Position numbers and translations under genes: made by a program. Positions 10,039 to 19,486 of a stretch of DNA of 52,646 nt are shown here, piece by piece; the stretch's first letter is position 1; each line of letters starts with the position of its first letter. The stretch lies in assembly GCA_035317605.1 (NCBI GenBank), contig DATHGT010000174.1:1-52646 (forward strand), given 5' to 3'. This DNA is from DATHGT01 sp035317605 (lineage in GTDB: Bacteria > Methylomirabilota > Methylomirabilia > Rokubacteriales > CSP1-6). A model generated the notes under the pieces. The model searched no databases and was not told the DNA's origin. It saw nothing but the letters and a program-made list of their open reading frames with translations.

Positions 10039-10781
10039 GGGTTGCGCTGGCCCGCGCGGCCATCGTCGCGGTGGTGCTGCTCGCGTGGGAGATCGCGGCG
10101 CGGGTGGGCAGCCCGTTGCTGTACGTGCCGCCGTCGGCGGCGGTGCCGGCCCTGCGCGATCTGCTGCTGCTGCGCTCGTACCCGGACTTGCCCGAGAACC
10201 TTTTGATCACCACCCGTGAGATCGTGGTGGCCTACGGGCTCGCCGTGGCCGCCGGGCTCGCGGTCGGGTTCGCGCTCGGGCTCTACCGGACGCTCGGACG
10301 GGTCTACGGCCCGATGCTCGCGGCGCTCTACGCGGTGCCCGCGGTGGTCTGGTATCCGTCGCTGATGCTGTTCTTCGGGCTCGACGCCGCCTCCAAGATC
10401 GCCTTCGGCTTCCTGCTCGGGTTCTTTCCGATCACGCTGGCGACGCTGGCGGGCATCCGCCAGGTCAATCCTCAGCTCGTGACCGTCGCCCGCGCCTTCG
10501 GCGCGCGCCCGGCCACGGTCTTCGTCAAGGTGCTGGTGCCGGGCATGCTGTTCACGCTGGTCGGCGGGCTTCGCACGGGCCTGGCGCTCTCGGTCGTCGG
10601 GGTGATCGTGGGAGAGATCCTCGGTTCCAAGGCCGGGATGGGCGCGCTCATCAACCACGCCTACGGTTTGCTGAGGACCGCGGACTACGTGGCGCTGGTC
10701 GTGGTGACGCTGGTCGTCGTCGTGGCCACCGACGCGGCGGCGAGCCTGCTCGAGCGGCGAGCGCGGCGGTGGACGGAATGA
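10035..10781 (+). CDS. NitT/TauT-type ABC transporter permease
   Basis: 248 residues with about six hydrophobic segments; BPD-type inner-membrane permease. The cytoplasmic EAA loop that docks the ATPase is visible in V-A-R-A-F-G-A-R-P-A-T-V-F-V-K-V-L-V-P. The GTG start lies in the GTGA overlap with the ATPase stop; the first residues (VRVALARAAIVAVVLLAWEI) give a normal first helix, whereas the longer upstream open frame is only the antisense-like shadow of neighbouring genes. Followed by a second, different permease through an ATGA overlap, so the membrane part is probably a heterodimer, less usual for this class, where one permease gene is common. Confidence 0.9.
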   Translation: MRVALARAAIVAVVLLAWEIAARVGSPLLYVPPSAAVPALRDLLLLRSYPDLPENLLITTREIVVAYGLAVAAGLAVGFALGLYRTLGRVYGPMLAALYAVPAVVWYPSLMLFFGLDAASKIAFGFLLGFFPITLATLAGIRQVNPQLVTVARAFGARPATVFVKVLVPGMLFTLVGGLRTGLALSVVGVIVGEILGSKAGMGALINHAYGLLRTADYVALVVVTLVVVVATDAAASLLERRARRWTE

Positions 10782-11527
10782 CGCCGGGCCGGGCGCGCGT
10801 GGTCGGACTTCAGCTGGCGAGCGTGCTCGTGGTCGTGGCGGCGTGGGAGGGGCTCGCGCGCGCCGGGTGGGTCGACGCGCTGTTCGTTCCGGCGCCGTCG
10901 GCGGTCGCCCTCAGCGTGCCGTCCGTCGGCCGGGAGGCCGTGGCCGCGCTCGCCGACACCCTGGCCAAGACCGCCGTCGCCTACGCGCTGTCGGTCGTGC
11001 TCGGCGTCGCCGCCGGCCTCGTCCTCGGCTCCGCGCGCGTGTTCGAGTCGACGGTGCGGCCGTTCGTGATCGCCCTCTACGGCATGCCGAAGATCCTGGT
11101 GCTGCCGTGGATCGTGCTGCTGCTGGGCTACGGGACCGCGCCCGCGATCCTCTACGGCACCCTGCACGGGTTCTTTCCGGTGGCCGTGCTGGTGACCGGC
11201 GCCGTCCGCGACGTCGATCGCCATCTGCTCACGGTGGCCCGGTCCTTCGGGGCGCGCCCCCTCCAGCTCTACCTGAAGGTGATCCTCCCGGCCATCGTCC
11301 CGTCGGTGATCGCGGCCATGCGTCTGGGCGTGGTGTTCTGCCTGCTCGGGGTGCTGGTCGTCGAGATGTTCGCGGGCCTCCGCGGCATGGGCTCGCTGAT
11401 GGGCGCCTTCGCCAACGGCTTTCGCGCCCCCGAGCTCTTCGCCGCCACCGCCCTGGTCTCCGCCGCCTCCATCGCCATCGTGCTGGGACTGGACGCCGTC
11501 AACGACCGCCTCTCCCGCTGGCGCTAA
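10778..11527 (+). CDS. NitT/TauT-type ABC transporter permease, second subunit
   Basis: 249 residues, six hydrophobic segments, EAA loop V-A-R-S-F-G-A-R-P-L-Q-L-Y-L-K-V-I-L-P followed by the typical G-M-G-S-L-M-G motif. I chose the ATG at 10778, which forms an ATGA overlap with the previous stop, over a GTG nine bases earlier. It is clearly a paralogue of the first permease. The gene is convergent with the amine oxidase-like gene starting from the right; only 24 bp separate the stops, a purine-rich tract (AAAAAAGCAGAAAGAG...) that reads as a pyrimidine-rich tail for the opposite transcript. No hairpin is obvious there. Confidence 0.9.
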   Translation: MTPGRARVVGLQLASVLVVVAAWEGLARAGWVDALFVPAPSAVALSVPSVGREAVAALADTLAKTAVAYALSVVLGVAAGLVLGSARVFESTVRPFVIALYGMPKILVLPWIVLLLGYGTAPAILYGTLHGFFPVAVLVTGAVRDVDRHLLTVARSFGARPLQLYLKVILPAIVPSVIAAMRLGVVFCLLGVLVVEMFAGLRGMGSLMGAFANGFRAPELFAATALVSAASIAIVLGLDAVNDRLSRWR

Positions 11528-11551
11528 AAAAGCAGAAAGAGAAGCAGAAAT

Positions 11552-12775
11552 TCAGGGCAACTGGTACAGCGGGGTCTTGTCCCACAGGTTGTGGGGCATG
11601 AGGTCGAAGCCGGTCCACATGGCCAGGGCGACGCCTTGGGAGGCGTTGTAGCCGTCGGCGCCGAAGTCTTCCGTCCGGGGAACGTGAAGGAGGGCGGCGC
11701 TGACCCACAGCGCCACCGGCTGTCCGGCCAGCGGCCGCGCCTGCTCCACGTAGTTCAGCACGTCCATGTATCGGAGCCGGTCCGTCGATCCGTTGGGCGC
11801 GGTCAGCAGCGCGGCCCACACGTCCTTCTGCGTGTACTTCCGGAAGTTCCGCAACGCCCCCCCGCGCAGGGGCATCATGCTGTAGCCGATCTTGTGCGGG
11901 GGGGTGTGCCGGTCGTCGATGAGCGTGCTCTCCACCATGAGCGAGGTGAACAGCTCCGGGTTCCAGGCCTCTCCGCCTTCCAACCCGTTGTTGAACGGGC
12001 GGTGCTGGAGACTCGCGCCCGCGCTGTCGGGGTCGGCGATCCGCTCCACCACGTGGATCTCGTTGGCGGCGGGCGCGCCCAGGTCGAACTGCATCCGCCA
12101 CGCCCCCTGGTGCACGTGCATCCCGGTATCGTCGCCCACCGGCACCGACCGAAGGTTCTGCGACGTCCCCGCCACGCGGGCCTGGATGGTGCCGTCGTCG
12201 AGGAAACTGTAGCGCATGATGTACCGATAGTTTGCCGCAGACAGGGTGGCCCAGAGATCGAGCCGTTGTCCGCGGCGGGCCTGGTCGGCGATGGACATCC
12301 AGCGCACGTGGTCGTCGGCGACCTCGGCGATGACGACCCCGTCTGGCTGAACGCTCGCCGCCACTACCCCGGCGCTCGGAAGGAGCGCGCCCGACGCCTG
12401 GACGAATCCGGAGAGGCCCTGCATGTCCCAGATTTCGTACCCGTCGTGGTACGACACGTACATCTCGACCAGGGCGAGATTGCGAAGGACCGTGATCCAG
12501 TCCGGGTCGCCGGCCGCGTTGTACCCTCGCATGAACTCGACGCTCTGGATCTCCCAGATGGCCGCGTTGCCGTAGCCGTGGGTGAGCGAGTTGAGGATCC
12601 CGTAGCGGATGCGCCAGCCCGTGTCGGGAAACGGCGGCGGCACGCCCGTCGACGACACGGGAAAGTACTGGACGATCTCGAAGGCGTGGCCCGGAGCCGG
12701 CAGGCCCACGAACGCCACGAGGACGATCGTCGAAAACCAGGCGATCGCCCTCAGGCGGGCCGCCCATGCGCGCAT
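11552..12775 (-). CDS. Secreted copper amine oxidase-like catalytic protein
   Basis: 407 residues counted from the ATG at 12775, which has GGGAGG six bases upstream; an ATG at 12781 abuts that site and is less likely. Residues 1-31 are a signal peptide ending G-H-A. The mature part matches the catalytic beta-sandwich domain of copper/topaquinone amine oxidases: catalytic-base Asp near residue 111 (V-S-Y-H-D-G), topaquinone-type motif A-N-Y-R-Y with Tyr183, copper ligands His220-x-His222 (M-H-V-H-Q-G-A-W-R), third ligand His364 in L-H-V-P-R-T-E-D-F, and a C-terminal G-F-D-L-M-P-H-N-L-W-D. Family enzymes oxidise primary amines to aldehydes with H2O2 release. Oddities: the residue after the cofactor Tyr is Arg instead of Asp/Glu, and the usual N-terminal domains are absent; the adjacent upstream gene may supply one. 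Confidence 0.8.
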   Translation of the reverse strand: MRAWAARLRAIAWFSTIVLVAFVGLPAPGHAFEIVQYFPVSSTGVPPPFPDTGWRIRYGILNSLTHGYGNAAIWEIQSVEFMRGYNAAGDPDWITVLRNLALVEMYVSYHDGYEIWDMQGLSGFVQASGALLPSAGVVAASVQPDGVVIAEVADDHVRWMSIADQARRGQRLDLWATLSAANYRYIMRYSFLDDGTIQARVAGTSQNLRSVPVGDDTGMHVHQGAWRMQFDLGAPAANEIHVVERIADPDSAGASLQHRPFNNGLEGGEAWNPELFTSLMVESTLIDDRHTPPHKIGYSMMPLRGGALRNFRKYTQKDVWAALLTAPNGSTDRLRYMDVLNYVEQARPLAGQPVALWVSAALLHVPRTEDFGADGYNASQGVALAMWTGFDLMPHNLWDKTPLYQLP

Positions 12776-12803
12776 AGCCATCCTCCCAACCGCGGGGTAG
12801 CCC

Positions 12804-13430
12804 CTAAAAGTTTGCATTGACGACCTGCTCGGTGCTGAGGTCGACGAGCACGCGCGGGCTCGGGGGGGGCGTCTCGCGCCACACCGCCACCAGCCGGTGT
12901 CCGTAACGGCGGCTCGTCGTCTTGCTGTCGACGAGGGCCAGGATCTTCAAGCCGGCGCGCGGCGTGGTGGCCAGATCGGGGACGGCCCGCGAGGCCAGCA
13001 CGATCGCGCGCTGAATCTCGTCGTCGGCGAGGGGAGTCGGCCGATTGGCCTCGGCCCGGACCTCGACCACCCGGCCGGCGTTCAGGTCGACGACCGTGGT
13101 GAGGGTCAGACCCGTGGCGTATTCGTAGCGCGTGACCAGGGCCTGCCGGTCCGTGGCCGCGGAGGTGCCGGGCGAACCCAGCAGCGTGACGCTGGTCACG
13201 GTGGACCGCCTCGTCCGTCCCGCCGGCGTGCGGGCGAGCTGCGGGAGCCCCTTGTTGAACAGGGGACTGGGCCCCGCGCGCAACTGCTGGAGGTTGGCCT
13301 CTTCGATCTGATGGGCGAGCTGCGATTCGGCGTCGCTCAAGAACCGCGGCGGCTGGGCCGAGGCTCCGGGGCCGCCGCCGATCGACGCGGCCAGAATCGC
13401 CAACGCCCACATCCATACCCGACCACCCAT
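12804..13430 (-). CDS. Secreted protein resembling an amine oxidase N-domain
   Basis: 208 residues from the ATG at 13430; longer upstream starts would add an arginine-rich tail before an evident signal peptide (M-G-G-R-V-W-M-W-A-L-A-I-L...A-S-A). The C-terminal half has the pattern of the small alpha/beta N2/N3 domains of copper amine oxidases: P-L-A-D-D-E-I-Q-R-A, then a strand region, then R-L-V-A-V-W-R and R-V-L-V-D-L-S-T-E-Q-V-V. A similar V-V-D-L-N-A-G-R-V-V-E-V occurs before it, suggesting two such units. It lies 28 bp upstream of the catalytic-domain gene in the same direction. The idea that the two form a split amine oxidase is inference; a generic secreted PepSY/cystatin-like fold is the alternative. 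Confidence 0.65.
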   Translation of the reverse strand: MGGRVWMWALAILAASIGGGPGASAQPPRFLSDAESQLAHQIEEANLQQLRAGPSPLFNKGLPQLARTPAGRTRRSTVTSVTLLGSPGTSAATDRQALVTRYEYATGLTLTTVVDLNAGRVVEVRAEANRPTPLADDEIQRAIVLASRAVPDLATTPRAGLKILALVDSKTTSRRYGHRLVAVWRETPPPSPRVLVDLSTEQVVNANF

Positions 13431-13437
13431 GACAATC

Positions 13438-13466
13438 ACGCTAGCATCGAGCCGCCGGATCACCAA
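13438..13466 (-). promoter_or_regulatory. Candidate promoter for the secreted amine-oxidase pair
   Basis: Read on the minus strand: TTGGTG, 17-bp spacer, TAGCGT, then 7 bases to the ATG at 13430. Both boxes are imperfect (three of six consensus bases each), but the geometry matches other candidate promoters in this window with start codons 6-10 bases after the -10 box. Confidence 0.3.
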
Positions 13467-13497
13467 GCGGCTCGCGGGGCGACGTCCGCCTCCGCGC

Positions 13498-14841
13498 CTA
13501 TTCCGCGTCGGGATGGGCGAGGCGCGTGCGGCGCACGCGGGCCTGGACGTTGCTGACCACGCCACCGTCGAGGGCGATGTCGACCTCCTGGAGCTCCTCC
13601 TCCCAGTGGTCGACGGTGGCGATCCAGCCCCAGGAGCGGCCGCGCTGCGGGGTCAATCGACGGCTCCGGTACACGAGCGTGTGCTTGCCGGGACCGCCGA
13701 GCTGCTCCACCTCCTCGGTGGGCGGCCCGAGCAGCTGGCGGACTTCCTCCGCCGTGGTCTCGTTCGCCCTGATGCGCGCGAGCGTTTCGGCGCCCAGCAC
13801 GACGCCGCCCGCGGTCACCGTGGCGCGGTCGGGCGAGCCGACGTGGACGCGCGCGCGGAACGCGCGGGCGAGCCGGAGCCCGATGAGCCTGAACACCGGC
13901 GCGGCGAGGTTGCCGAGCGCGAAGAAGGCGATGGGGATCAGGATCGGCGCCCACGACTGGAGATCGCTGAAATAGCCGAACTGCACGGTCAGGGTCTGGG
14001 GCGTGATGCCTTCCGAGCGATCGAGGAAGAGCCGCACGGTGTCGGTATTGTCGCGGGTCTCGCTGAGCTGACGGCGGGCCGCCGGGGGCTGGAGCTCGTC
14101 GATCTTGAGGTGGTCGGCCTGAGCGAAGTCGATGCCGAGCTGGGCCGGATCCTCGGCGAGCCGCACGACATGGGCGCGCCGCTCGAAGTACAGCGTGAAC
14201 AGCCCTCGCGAGTTGACGTCCTGGAAGCTCAGCAGCAGCCTCGAGCGCGGACCCCAGAAGGCCCGCTCGGTCCACGTGTTCGGCTTCTTCTTGATGAGCC
14301 CCTTGGTCTTCAGCGTCAGCCGCATCAGCCAGCCCGATTCAGCCATCCGCGGGTCCCACGGGATGCGCACGTAGCTGGCGGGCGAGGTCAGTCCTTGGGG
14401 GCCCTGGCGGACGAAGGTCACGAAGGGCGCGCCTCCGGGAAGCGTCTCCTGCTTGCGGTCGGCCGAGGTAGAAAGCTTGCGGGCCGTGAGGGCGATCCGT
14501 CCCTCCTCGATCGACGCGAAGCCGCGGTCCTCGACGTAGCGCGCGAGCGTCGGGTCGGGGGGACCCAGACCCGTCTCCGGGAGCAGCTCGCTTGGCCAGA
14601 GCAGGAAGAGATCGCCCTCGGCGGCCGCGGCCGGCGTGCCTTCCGGAATCACGAGGCTCCAGGTGATGTCGATCGGCAGGTGCGCCATCTCGGGCGACAC
14701 CGAGGCGCGGATGTTGAGCGGGCCGATGGTGAAGGGCGGATTGGGGCGCGACGCCATGAACACCTGGGCGGGGCTCACCGCGGGCAGGCCGCCCAGCAAC
14801 CCGACGACCAGCAGTCCCGCGAGCGCCAGCGAGCGGATCAC
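13498..14841 (-). CDS. Exported, membrane-anchored protein with BamE-like C-terminal domain
   Basis: 447 residues from a GTG at 14841, five bases after the stop of the binding-protein gene. This start gives a clean signal peptide (M-I-R-S-L-A-L-A-G-L-L-V-V-G...S-P-A-Q). Residues about 25-300 are beta-rich and extracytoplasmic in character; a hydrophobic helix follows (A-P-I-L-I-P-I-A-F-F-A-L-G-N-L); the last 100 residues contain I-R-A-N-E-T-T-A-E-E-V-R-Q-L-L-G-P-P-T and a final G-G-V-V-S-N-V strand, the signature layout of SmpA/OmlA (BamE) domains, here probably cytoplasmic. No enzyme motif is visible. It sits between a NitT/TauT-type binding protein and the amine oxidase-like pair, which suggests a role in the same process, unknown in detail. 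Confidence 0.7.
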   Translation of the reverse strand: MIRSLALAGLLVVGLLGGLPAVSPAQVFMASRPNPPFTIGPLNIRASVSPEMAHLPIDITWSLVIPEGTPAAAAEGDLFLLWPSELLPETGLGPPDPTLARYVEDRGFASIEEGRIALTARKLSTSADRKQETLPGGAPFVTFVRQGPQGLTSPASYVRIPWDPRMAESGWLMRLTLKTKGLIKKKPNTWTERAFWGPRSRLLLSFQDVNSRGLFTLYFERRAHVVRLAEDPAQLGIDFAQADHLKIDELQPPAARRQLSETRDNTDTVRLFLDRSEGITPQTLTVQFGYFSDLQSWAPILIPIAFFALGNLAAPVFRLIGLRLARAFRARVHVGSPDRATVTAGGVVLGAETLARIRANETTAEEVRQLLGPPTEEVEQLGGPGKHTLVYRSRRLTPQRGRSWGWIATVDHWEEELQEVDIALDGGVVSNVQARVRRTRLAHPDAE

Positions 14842-14846
14842 CGGCC

Positions 14847-15821
14847 TCAGACCAGCTTCACGGGGACGAAGTCCTTGGTGAAGTGCTCGTCGATGGGCAG
14901 GCGCTTCTTGATGATGCCGTACTCCAGCAGCACGTCCTGGATCGACGTCAGCGCCTGCACGCTGATGCTGCCGTCGAACGGGAAGAGGGGGCTCGAGACC
15001 TTGTGGGCGCGCAGGACGGCCTCGGGCGTCCAGCCCAGCCGCTTGGCGGCGAGCGGCGCGGCGTCCTCCGGATGCTCCTTCATGAAGCGCAGGCCGCGGA
15101 AGATCCCGCGCAGCCCCTTCTTGATGGTCTCCGCCTCCTTGCGGATCGCGTCCTCGGAGGCGTAGTCGACCTGGCTGATCCACTGCGGGGTGAACCGATC
15201 GAGCCGCATCAGGATCTTCGACTTGCCCTGCAGCTCGGTGACCGCGCCCCCGTCGCCCCAGATGAAGGCCGCGATCTCCTTGCGGGCGAGCGCGGCGAGC
15301 TGGGCGTCGAGCGCGCCGAGGGCCACGATCTTCACGTCGCGGTCGGGGTCCCAGCCCTGCTGCTTGGCGAGCATGCGCGCGAAGATCCAGGTCGTGGAGC
15401 CGGGGCGAGTGATGCCGATGGCCTTGCCCTTGAGGTCGGCCAGGGCCCCGACGTCGGGGGCGACGTTGAGCGTGAAGTGATTGCCCTCGGTGTGGGTGGC
15501 GATCATCTTGATGGGCGACCCCGCCTCGCGGAACACGAGGACGTCGGTGGACCCGCTCACCGCGATCAGCACCTCGCCGGCGAGCACGGCCTTGAGCAGA
15601 TCGGGGCCGCCCCGGAAGGGCACGAACTCCGCGTTGATCCCCTCCTGACCGAAGAAGCCCTTCTCGAGGGCGACGATGATCGGTCCCGCCATCGAGTAAT
15701 CGCCGAGGACGGCGGTGCCGATCTTCACGCGCGGCTGCGCGTGAGCGACGCGAGGGACGGCGGTCCCGGCCGCGGCGACCGATGCTCCTCCGAGGAACGC
15801 GCGCCGGGACATCGTCACCAT
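14847..15821 (-). CDS. NitT/TauT-type ABC transporter substrate-binding protein
   Basis: 324 residues, periplasmic binding protein of the NMT1/SsuA class. The N-terminus M-S-R-R-A-F-L-G-G...A-H-A-Q is a Tat-type signal. The body has the family features: Y-S-M-A-G-P-I-I-V-A-L-E-K-G-F-F, then V-P-F-R-G-G-P-D-L-L-K-A-V-L-A-G-E and D-L-K-G-K-A-I-G-I-T-R-P-G-S. GGAGG lies five bases before the ATG at 15821. This is the natural partner of the ATPase and permeases at 9256-11527, though transcribed from the other strand and separated by the amine-oxidase-like genes. The ligand is unknown; the neighbourhood would fit an amine or a small heterocycle. Confidence 0.88.
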   Translation of the reverse strand: MVTMSRRAFLGGASVAAAGTAVPRVAHAQPRVKIGTAVLGDYSMAGPIIVALEKGFFGQEGINAEFVPFRGGPDLLKAVLAGEVLIAVSGSTDVLVFREAGSPIKMIATHTEGNHFTLNVAPDVGALADLKGKAIGITRPGSTTWIFARMLAKQQGWDPDRDVKIVALGALDAQLAALARKEIAAFIWGDGGAVTELQGKSKILMRLDRFTPQWISQVDYASEDAIRKEAETIKKGLRGIFRGLRFMKEHPEDAAPLAAKRLGWTPEAVLRAHKVSSPLFPFDGSISVQALTSIQDVLLEYGIIKKRLPIDEHFTKDFVPVKLV

Positions 15822-15858
15822 CGGTACCTCCCCTGGGGTCGTGTCTCCATCGCTCTCA

Positions 15859-15887
15859 TTGACATTGTGGCTCTTTTCACCAATCGT
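15859..15887 (+). promoter_or_regulatory. Candidate promoter upstream of the crotonase-Liv operon
   Basis: Perfect TTGACA, 17-bp spacer, weak -10 AATCGT, then 9 bases to the ATG at 15897. It lies in the 75-bp divergent gap between the binding protein gene and the crotonase gene, so some promoter must be here; the -10 box is poor, so confidence is limited. Confidence 0.4.
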
Positions 15888-15896
15888 ACAACGTCT

Positions 15897-16663
15897 ATGA
15901 CGTCACCCGTCACTTCCGAGATCGCGGCCGGGGTGGCGACGCTCACCCTGAACCGCCCGGCCGTGCTCAACGCGCTCGACGGAGCACTCGCCGCCGCGCT
16001 CGCCGAGAGCGCGGAGCGCGCGGCCACGGACGAGTCGGTCTTTCTCGTGATCGTGCGGGGCGGCGGGCGCGCCTTCTGTTCGGGCATGGACCGGACGGCC
16101 CTGGCCGCGGGCACGATCGGCGAGCCGTTCTACCGTGCCTGGATCCGCGCGCTCAACGCGCTCGAGGACATGCCGAAGGTGAGCGTGGCGGTGCTCCACG
16201 GATACGCGATCGGCGGCGGGCTGCAGCTGGCGCTGGCCTGCGATCTCCGGATCGCCACCGACGACGCCGTGCTCGGGCTCGGGGCCACACGGCACGGGAT
16301 CATCCCCGACGGCGCGGTGCTGAGACTGGCGCGCGTGATCGGGCTCGGGCGGGCCAAGGAGCTGGCGCTGCTCAACGACGACGTGTCGCCCCAGGACGCG
16401 CGCGCGATGGGCCTGGTCAACTGGGTGTGCCGGCCCGGCGAGGTGGACGCGGCGCTGGCGCGCGTGATCGCGAAGGTGCGGAGCGCGGCGCCCACGGCGA
16501 CCGCCCACACCAAGCGGCTGCTCAACGAATCGTTTCACCGCGACCCTCGCGCCATGGTCGAGGACGTGGTCCGCGCCCAGAACGCCTGCATGGCGAGCTG
16601 GGAGACCGCGGAAGCCAACAGCGCCTGGCGAGAGAAGCGCGAGCCCGAGTACCGCCCGGACCG

Positions 16664-16667
<4 letters not shown>
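15897..16667 (+). CDS. Enoyl-CoA hydratase/isomerase family protein
   Basis: 256 residues, crotonase fold. Features in order: L-N-R-P-A-V-L-N-A-L-D near residue 20, oxyanion-hole segment G-G-G-R-A-F-C-S-G-M-D near 60, and G-Y-A-I-G-G-G-L-Q-L-A-L-A-C-D-L-R-I-A near 105. The acidic positions that serve hydration in classic enoyl-CoA hydratases are not clearly kept (G-A-T-R-H-G-I-I-P-D), so the exact reaction on the acyl-CoA is open. The ATG is not preceded by a Shine-Dalgarno sequence and may be read from a leaderless transcript. Its TGA overlaps the ATG of the following LivG, placing it at the head of a transporter operon: import and CoA-thioester metabolism are probably linked. Confidence 0.9.
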
Positions 16668-18113
<1,446 letters not shown>

Positions 18114-18131
18114 TCGAAAGGAGTCCACCAC

Positions 18132-19343
18132 ATGTTCACGAAAACGTTCATCGCCGCGCTGACCGCCGTGCTGCTGGGGGCGCCGGCCGCCCACGCGCAG
18201 ATCTCCGACGGCATCGTCAAGATCGGCGTCCTCAACGATCAGTCGAGCCTGTACGCCGACCTCGCGGGCCAGGGCTCGGTGGTCGCCGCCCGCATGGCCG
18301 TCGAGGACTTCGGGGCCGACAAGAAGGGTCTGAAGGTCGAGATCGTGTTCGCCGACCACCAGAACAAGGCGGACGTCGGCTCGCAGATCGCCCGGCAGTG
18401 GTACGACGCCGAGAAGGTCGACATGATCATGGACGTGCCGAATTCCGGCGTGGCCCTCGCGGTCAACCAGATCACCCGTGAGAAGCACAAGGCGTTCATC
18501 GTGTCCTCGGCGGCGAGCTCGGACCTCACCGGCAAGGCCTGCTCGCCCAACACCGTGCACTGGACGTACGACACCTGGGCCCTGGCCAACGGCACCGGCA
18601 ACGCGGTGGTCAAGACGGGCGGCGACACCTGGTTCTTCATCACCGCCGACTACGCCTTCGGTCACGCGCTGGAGCGCGACGTCGAGGCGGTGGTGATCAA
18701 GAACGGCGGCAAGGTGCTGGGCAAGGTCCGGCATCCGCTCAACACGCAGGACTTCTCGTCGTTCCTGCTGCAGGCGCAGGCGTCGAAGGCCAAGGTGATC
18801 GGGCTGGCCAACGCCGGCGGCGACACCACCAACGCCATCAAGCAGGGTGCGGAGTTCGGTATCGCCAAGGGCGGTCAGAGCTTCGCCGGGCTGCTGGTGT
18901 TCCTCACCGACGTGCACGCGCTCGGTCTGGAGAAGGCTCAGGGGCTCACGTTCACGGAGACGTTCTACTGGGACATGAACGACCAGACGCGGGCCTTCGC
19001 CAAGCGCTTCGCCGAGCGCAACCGCGGGATTCATCCCACGATGATCCACGCCGGCGTGTACGCGGGCACGCTGCACTATCTCAAGGCGATCGAGGCGCTC
19101 AAGACCGACGACGGGGTCAAGGTCATCGCCAAGATGAAGGAGATGCCGACCGACGATCCGCTGTTCGGCAAGGGTCAGATCCGCGTCGACGGGCGCAAGA
19201 TCCACCCGGCGTACCTCGTCGAGGTCAAGAAGCCGTCGGAGTCCAAGAAGCCTTGGGACTATTACAAGATCCGCGCGACGATCCCGGCGGAACAGGCGTT
19301 TCGTCCTCTTGACCAGGGCGGGTGTGAGCTGGTCAAGAAGTAA
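18132..19343 (+). CDS. HAAT-type ABC transporter substrate-binding protein
   Basis: 403 residues, periplasmic type I binding protein (LivK/Peripla_BP_6 class). Signal peptide M-F-T-K-T-F-I-A-A-L-T-A-V-L-L...A-H-A-Q; then G-I-V-K-I-G-V-L-N-D-Q-S-S-L-Y-A-D-L-A-G, the usual first strand and ligand loop. AAAGGAG lies nine bases before the ATG. Proteins of this subgroup bind varied small molecules (amino acids, amides, aromatic or aliphatic acids); the crotonase in the operon suggests a carboxylate. Its stop is followed 17 bp later by a very long hairpin, which then separates it from LivH. Confidence 0.92.
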   Translation: MFTKTFIAALTAVLLGAPAAHAQISDGIVKIGVLNDQSSLYADLAGQGSVVAARMAVEDFGADKKGLKVEIVFADHQNKADVGSQIARQWYDAEKVDMIMDVPNSGVALAVNQITREKHKAFIVSSAASSDLTGKACSPNTVHWTYDTWALANGTGNAVVKTGGDTWFFITADYAFGHALERDVEAVVIKNGGKVLGKVRHPLNTQDFSSFLLQAQASKAKVIGLANAGGDTTNAIKQGAEFGIAKGGQSFAGLLVFLTDVHALGLEKAQGLTFTETFYWDMNDQTRAFAKRFAERNRGIHPTMIHAGVYAGTLHYLKAIEALKTDDGVKVIAKMKEMPTDDPLFGKGQIRVDGRKIHPAYLVEVKKPSESKKPWDYYKIRATIPAEQAFRPLDQGGCELVKK

Positions 19344-19360
19344 GCGTTGGTGGCGGGCTC

Positions 19361-19443
19361 GCGCTGGGGATGGGGGGCCCGCACCGAAAACACGTTCGTC
19401 GGCTGTACGGCGGTTTTCGGTGCGGGCCCCCAATCCCCGGCGC
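19361..19443. repeat. Long hairpin repeat, family 1, copy A
   Basis: Inverted repeat with arms 19361-19391 and 19413-19443 (31 bp each; only two non-Watson-Crick positions, one a G-T pair) around a 21-base loop. The innermost arm bases are CGAAAAC and GTTTTCG, and the loop is one base followed by CGTTCGTCGGCTGTACGGCG. Copy B at 38878-38962 has the same loop and inner seven pairs, but a completely different outer stem. Located between the binding-protein stop and the livH start. It may act as a REP-like processing or attenuation element. Confidence 0.9.
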
Positions 19444-19486
19444 GGCCCGGTCTCGCGTGGTGTACTGACTCGCGCGGTCGACTGAC

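Noticed and set aside
11591..12820. 409-residue open frame antisense to the amine oxidase-like gene
   Set aside because: His/Arg/Val-rich composition typical of the antisense of a high-GC gene; no recognisable domain.
19361..19443. Family 1 hairpin as a simple intrinsic terminator
   Set aside because: No T-tract follows, it is inside an operon, and the conserved loop shared with the 38.9-kb copy is not needed for termination.
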